A stretch of 64,000 nt of DNA from Rhizobiales bacterium IMCC20636 (GTDB taxonomy: Bacteria; Pseudomonadota; Alphaproteobacteria; Rhizobiales; GCA-2746425). A program made the translations under genes and the position numbers. The stretch lies in NCBI GenBank assembly GCA_016865015.1, contig CP018226.1, forward strand, positions 1,333,001 to 1,397,000, in the 5' to 3' direction. Below, piece by piece: positions 60,268 through 64,000 of the stretch (positions are counted from its first letter, which is position 1; each line of letters starts with the position of its first letter). The notes beneath the pieces are model-generated. The model did not search any database. It saw only the letters and a list, made by a program, of their open reading frames with translations, and was not told where the DNA came from.

Positions 60268-61148
60268 AGTTTGATGTTTGGGCCGATCGGTCCAATGGTT
60301 CCCGCTGTATCCAGCACGCCGCGTTTTTGCCAGGTCACTTGCCAATCGCCAGTTTTTCCCTGCACCTGAAATATGTTGTAGCAACCAGCCGGTGCCTTGT
60401 GTCCAGGCCCATTGGAGGCCGACGGAACACCGATCACAGGAACATCCCCGGTGGGGCCGGCAATGTTCTGATGGCTGTGAATATGTGTGTGGCCGTGCAG
60501 GACGAGGTCGGCACCGTGTTCTGCAATCATGTTACGGAACCGCTGTGCGCCGATCAGCCGCTTGTGAAAGGGCGTAGCGCCGGGAAATGGCGGATGATGA
60601 ATCAAAACCACACGAAAGCAATCTTTGGTCTGTTCCAGCAATTGGGCAGTGGCTTCTTCCTGGGCTCTGGAAAAAATGCCGGTGGCCATGAAGGGAAGTG
60701 TGGTTATGGCGCTTGAGCAGCCGATAATGGCCATCGGGCCACGATGCCGCAAATAGGGGAAACTTGGTGTTGCGTCGTTTTGATCGCCAAGCATATAGGG
60801 GCACCATTGCAGCAGGGCATTTCGCAAGCCACTGGCTGTATAGGCATCGTGATTGCCTGGGACCAGACTGACATGGTCCGTAGTGCCCAAACGTTGCAGC
60901 CAGATGCCAGCAAGACGGGTTTCCTCCGGCAGGGCGATATTGACCAGATCACCGGTCAGAGCGATGTGATCCATTTGTTGGTCTGCAAGGTCAGCGATCA
61001 GTGCATTCAGATAGAGATCTGAAAATGTTTTTCCACGGTTCCGCTTCCAATTGACGTAGCCGGTGAGGCGCTTTGACAAGAGCTGCCAAAGTGAGGGTTT
61101 GGGAAGGGGACCCAGATGCGGATCGGAAAAATGGGCCAGTTTGTACAT
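60264..61148 (-). CDS. Metallophosphoesterase (calcineurin-like)
   Basis: Phosphoesterase of 294 aa with all five metal-binding motifs: HFSDPHLG (residues 6-13), ALTGDLVN, PGNHDAYT, VVLIHHPPFPG and LHGHTHIHS. The sequence resembles the CpdA/YaeI-like branch, but the substrate (cyclic nucleotide, lipid head group or other) cannot be assigned. No signal peptide, so cytoplasmic. Its end overlaps the convergent hypothetical gene by four bases. Confidence 0.9.
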   Translation of the reverse strand: MYKLAHFSDPHLGPLPKPSLWQLLSKRLTGYVNWKRNRGKTFSDLYLNALIADLADQQMDHIALTGDLVNIALPEETRLAGIWLQRLGTTDHVSLVPGNHDAYTASGLRNALLQWCPYMLGDQNDATPSFPYLRHRGPMAIIGCSSAITTLPFMATGIFSRAQEEATAQLLEQTKDCFRVVLIHHPPFPGATPFHKRLIGAQRFRNMIAEHGADLVLHGHTHIHSHQNIAGPTGDVPVIGVPSASNGPGHKAPAGCYNIFQVQGKTGDWQVTWQKRGVLDTAGTIGPIGPNIKL

Positions 61149-61263
61149 GATATGGTAGTAGCAATTGGATGTTTGAAAATCCAGTCGTTTGACGTTGTTC
61201 AGAGCGCCGTTTTACGGTGACCGATTGCGGTCAATGTGAGCCTATCCAACAGGGGAAAATTTA

Positions 61264-61737
61264 ATGAAACTGACCAGACGCCAGAAATTGACCCAGACGG
61301 CATTCCTGACGGTCTCCCGGTTCACACGCGGTATGACGATGGGCGTCCGCGCATTGGTGGTTGATGACAGTGAGCGCGTGCTGTTGCTGCGCCATACCTA
61401 TGTGAATGGCTGGTATTTTCCCGGTGGCGCGATTGATCCGGGAGAGCACGCTTTCGATGCTGTCGGACGGGAACTGACGGAGGAGGCTGGCATTGAATTG
61501 TCCGGGCCACCAAAACTGATCAGCGTCTTTCAGAATGTGCATGCCTCTACACGGGATCATGTCGTGTTGTTTCACTGTCCTGATTGGATACAGAAGCATG
61601 AGCCGATGGTTCCCAATCGGGAGATTGCTGAACTGGGATTCTTTCCGTTTGATGATTTGCCTGCAGATGTTTCACCTGGCACGGAGCGGCGCATTCAGGA
61701 ATGGCGCAGCAATGAACAGGCGACAGCTGTCTGGTAA
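61264..61737 (+). CDS. Nudix hydrolase
   Basis: Protein of 157 aa with a perfect Nudix box, GAIDPGEHAFDAVGRELTEE followed by AGI, fitting Gx5Ex7REUxEExGU. It hydrolyses a nucleoside diphosphate linked to another moiety; the substrate is not predictable. A short basic N-terminus (KLTRRQKLTQTAFLTVSRFTRG) precedes the fold. AGGGGAAAATTT lies before the ATG. Confidence 0.93.
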   Translation: MKLTRRQKLTQTAFLTVSRFTRGMTMGVRALVVDDSERVLLLRHTYVNGWYFPGGAIDPGEHAFDAVGRELTEEAGIELSGPPKLISVFQNVHASTRDHVVLFHCPDWIQKHEPMVPNREIAELGFFPFDDLPADVSPGTERRIQEWRSNEQATAVW

Positions 61738-61916
61738 GGGATTTCGTTTGTTTTCCGGGATGTTGGCGGCAATCCGTAACAAACTGATTCAATTTGGAAC
61801 TGTATCGGACAGGTCAAATCCTAGGGTATTATTTGCGCAGCGTATTTAACGGCTGCGCAAACAATTGGTATTCATTCTATTTGTTGTGAAGACGTGACAC
61901 CATCAGCAGTTTGGTA

Positions 61917-61994
61917 TCAGCCGAAACCGCCTCCGCCGCAGGCTGCCAATAATATGCTAAGTGATGTTATCAGGATAAATGTTTGCGCTTTCAT
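61917..61994 (-). CDS. Very small lipoprotein (25 aa)
   Basis: A 25-codon gene: MKAQTFILITSLSILLAACG plus GGGFG. Lys2 and a hydrophobic core lead to a lipobox LAAC with Cys19, leaving a lipidated peptide of only seven residues, Cys-Gly4-Phe-Gly. GAGGAG lies eight bases before the ATG. It starts 15 bases after the stop of the outer-membrane-protein gene on the same strand, so the two are probably co-transcribed. Entericidin-like or lysis-type small lipoproteins are the nearest concept; no function is known. Confidence 0.75.
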   Translation of the reverse strand: MKAQTFILITSLSILLAACGGGGFG

Positions 61995-62009
61995 GATGTC
62001 GCTCCTCAT

Positions 62010-62657
62010 TTAGAAATGATAGTTGAGGCCGATACGGCCTACATGATTTGATGATCCGCCGACTACGGTTGCGGTTCCAGCCGAGAAGCTGTCATCCGGC
62101 ACATCTACATAAAGATATTCCAATTTTGCTGACCAGCGATCATTAAGCTTGCCTTCCACACCGGCACCTCCAGTGAACCCGGCGATTGTATCGTCACCGC
62201 TTCCAGAACCGGTCACGCTGGCATCACGATGAGTGAATGCAACACCTGCAGTGGCATAAACGAAATAGCGGCTGAATGTATAACCACCACGCAGACGGAT
62301 CGTACCCATCCAGTCTTCCTCGAAGCTGCCTCTTGATGAGCTTCCTTCGATGTCCTGAAAGGAAATGTCAGCTTCAGCACCAATTGCCCAATTTGAATTG
62401 AGTTGATGATTGTAGCCGACTTGCGCACCGATGGTGAAGCCTCCGGCATCTCCTGTCGGTCCCGGATTGGCTGGAATGTTATTCTTGAAATCCGCATTGA
62501 CGCCGCCAATCAGGCCACCAACATAGAACCCGGTCCAGTTATAGACGGGTACCGGATCATACATGGCTGGTGCGGGATAGGCAGGAAGGTCCGCTGCAAA
62601 ACCGGCGCCGACTGCAGATATCATGAGTGTTGAACTGAGGAAAAACTGCTTAAGCAT
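62010..62657 (-). CDS. Outer-membrane beta-barrel protein (Omp25/31-like)
   Basis: Eight-stranded porin-like protein of 215 aa. Signal peptide (about 1-21, GAGFAA), then the Hyphomicrobiales pattern DLPAYPAPAMYDPVPVYNWTGFYVGGLIGG, alternating beta-strands and the C-terminal LEYLYVDVPDDSF and VGRIGLNYHF ending in Phe, as outer-membrane barrels do. Related to Brucella Omp25/Omp31 surface proteins. The ATG at 62657 lies directly after GGAGACAATC. The tiny lipoprotein gene follows. Confidence 0.9.
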   Translation of the reverse strand: MLKQFFLSSTLMISAVGAGFAADLPAYPAPAMYDPVPVYNWTGFYVGGLIGGVNADFKNNIPANPGPTGDAGGFTIGAQVGYNHQLNSNWAIGAEADISFQDIEGSSSRGSFEEDWMGTIRLRGGYTFSRYFVYATAGVAFTHRDASVTGSGSGDDTIAGFTGGAGVEGKLNDRWSAKLEYLYVDVPDDSFSAGTATVVGGSSNHVGRIGLNYHF

Positions 62658-62753
62658 GATTGTCTCCACAAAAATATACAGAAATCCTAAGTCAATGATG
62701 CTCTGAGAGTCAAACCGATCTGTGATTCCGGGCGATCACTTTTTCCGCTCATG

Positions 62754-63659
62754 TCAGGTGTCGAGAAGCACCAGAAGCAAAATGCCGAGAGAGATCAAAG
62801 TGATACCGAAAATCTCACGAGTCCGGATGCTCTCGCGGAAAAACAGCACACTGGCAGCGAATGAAAACACGATTTCAATCTGGCCAACCGCCTTGACCAG
62901 AACGGCTTGCTGCAGAGTCATGGCGGCAAACCAACCCAGAGATGCAAGTCCGCCCGCTACACCCGCGAGCGCACTGATACGCCAGGCCTTGAAAAGGCGA
63001 CTTAGTTGGCCAGGTTCCCGCAGCTTCAGAAATGCGATCATCAGCAGCGCCTGAAGCAGTGTCACAAAACAAAGGGTCAATGAAGCGCGAATGAGAAAAT
63101 CACCACTTGGCAATGACAGGGATGCAGCCCGGTAAGACACGCCCGCAATGGCAAAACAGGCCCCTGATGCGAGGCCGAGCAGAGCTGTCTTGTCAATCCA
63201 GTTCCTACGAGTGAAGCCACTTTGGGGGAGGGACAGGAGAAGGAGACCCATCATGCTGACGGCGATTGCCAGGATAGCGTCACCTGTAAGCGTTTCACTG
63301 AGAAGAATGAACCCAAGGATCGCGCTTTGAATCGTCTCGGTTTTGGAAAATATGGTGCCAACAACAAAGTTGCGAAAGGAAAACAGATGAAGCAATAATG
63401 CAGTCGCCGAGATTTGCGCCAGTGCACCCACGCTGCCATAGACAAAAAACAGCGCAGCCGGCGCTGGCGGCGGTGTTTCCCGATAAACGCTGAGGCCGAA
63501 GACGATTGCTGCTGCAAGCGGCGCTGCAAACACAAAGCGTGCGGCGGTTGCACCCCAATTGCTCAATTCCGCTTTCAGCGATTTTTGCAGGGCAGAGCGC
63601 AGATTTTGCAGAAAAGCAGCGCCGATTGAAATGATAATCCAGAGTTCCATGGTCGCCAT
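62754..63659 (-). CDS. EamA/DMT-family transporter
   Basis: Ten-helix membrane protein of 301 aa with two EamA repeats. TIFSKTETIQSAILGFILLSE closes the first and LVKAVGQIEIVFSFAASVLFFRES the second. Members export metabolites or amino acids. The substrate is unknown. Two in-frame ATG codons (63659 and 63650) are equally likely; no clear ribosome site is visible. Confidence 0.88.
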   Translation of the reverse strand: MATMELWIIISIGAAFLQNLRSALQKSLKAELSNWGATAARFVFAAPLAAAIVFGLSVYRETPPPAPAALFFVYGSVGALAQISATALLLHLFSFRNFVVGTIFSKTETIQSAILGFILLSETLTGDAILAIAVSMMGLLLLSLPQSGFTRRNWIDKTALLGLASGACFAIAGVSYRAASLSLPSGDFLIRASLTLCFVTLLQALLMIAFLKLREPGQLSRLFKAWRISALAGVAGGLASLGWFAAMTLQQAVLVKAVGQIEIVFSFAASVLFFRESIRTREIFGITLISLGILLLVLLDT

Positions 63660-63928
63660 TCAGCACGGGCGCGAGATTGGGTCAAACGCGATTTGTTGAT
63701 AGATTGTTTGCTTGCGTAGATGGGTGGGCGCTGCTATAGGCCCGCTTCTTGTGAGTGAGATTGAATGGCATGATACAACATCGGATTATTGCTGGAAACC
63801 GACGACGACTGATCGCATGCGTTTTGCGCGCATGCACAATTGCGCGTCCTGCCTGTGACGAAGCCCCAACCGAATAGGGGCATCAAACCGCAGGGCTGTT
63901 CCTGACCATCAATCCAGCGGTTTGAATT

Positions 63929-64000
63929 ATGCTCTCCACTTCCGACTACACCCTCGCTTTGCAGACCCCGGCCGATGCGGCCGCGATCAACGCTCTTCAT
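63929..64000 (+). CDS. Start of a GNAT-like acetyltransferase gene (cut by the window end)
   Basis: The last 24 codons read MLSTSDYTLALQTPADAAAI and then NALH, the beta1-alpha1 opening typical of GNAT proteins. The gene runs off the window. No strong ribosome site is visible, so the call is provisional. Confidence 0.5.
   Translation, partial: MLSTSDYTLALQTPADAAAINALH

Noticed and set aside
63660-63928. Possible small RNA or gene in the 269-base gap before the last gene
   Set aside because: No tRNA fold, clear terminator or coding frame with a ribosome site was seen; I see nothing supportable here.

Overview
The window looks like chromosomal DNA of an alphaproteobacterium of the Hyphomicrobiales (Rhizobiales) type. 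The evidence is a textbook CtrA response regulator divergent from the flagellar genes fliI-fliJ, a cluster of GANTC (CcrM-type) sites between them, an Omp25/31-like porin and XylFHG/Thu/IolG-like sugar genes. Three TRAP-type uptake systems and a thiosulfate-oxidising Sox cluster fit a marine or sediment heterotroph that supplements its energy with reduced sulfur. The species cannot be named from the sequence alone. I see no rRNA, tRNA, CRISPR, integrase or transposase.

Layout. 0-5.2 kb: a CheA-like hybrid kinase, ctrA, fliI, fliJ. 5.3-6.4 kb: a PqiA-like membrane protein and an acetyltransferase. 6.5-18 kb: the Sox region. soxVWXYZAB run on the minus strand; soxS, soxR, a YeeE/YedE sulfur transporter, soxE and soxF run on the plus strand; a second YeeE/YedE gene and a soxH-like gene follow on the minus strand. 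soxCD are absent. An ArsR-type SoxR with the cysteine spacing of persulfide sensors and four similar AT-rich inverted repeats in the intergenic regions suggest one sulfur-responsive regulon. 18-24.2 kb: a racemase-family gene, TRAP dctP, a HugZ-like gene, a tandem duplication with REP-like palindromes, an ornithine-cyclodeaminase homologue, hlyU and dctQM. 24.5-26.9 kb: a UshA-like nucleotidase and a MOSC protein.

26.9-30.6 kb is the most accessory-looking part. It holds a ParD-like/zeta-toxin module with a palindromic promoter, a membrane-protein remnant cut at the module's edge, a cobalamin riboswitch driving a stand-alone CbiM-like permease, and an AT-rich orphan gene whose C-terminus carries a HEPN ribonuclease motif. 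30.6-37.2 kb: an ABC-2 exporter, a TAXI-TRAP system, a Gate-domain protein and a BASS-family transporter. 37.2-41.5 kb: a two-component system, a four-EF-hand periplasmic protein and a YHYH protein. 41.6-51 kb: xylFHG with a divergent ROK regulator, followed by a diheme oxidoreductase, a CRTAC1/UnbV-type protein and an FAD oxidoreductase. 51-61.7 kb: an acetyltransferase, a TTC38-like TPR protein, a broken tetR, sugar dehydrogenases, a LacI regulator, an L,D-transpeptidase, ThuA/ThuB-type genes, a phosphoesterase and a Nudix hydrolase. 61.9-64 kb: a 25-residue lipoprotein gene behind an outer-membrane porin gene, an EamA exporter and the start of a GNAT gene that leaves the window.

Functionally the window joins cell-cycle and motility control, periplasmic thiosulfate/sulfide oxidation with its thioredoxin and sulfur-transport accessories, and broad uptake and oxidation of organic acids and sugars.
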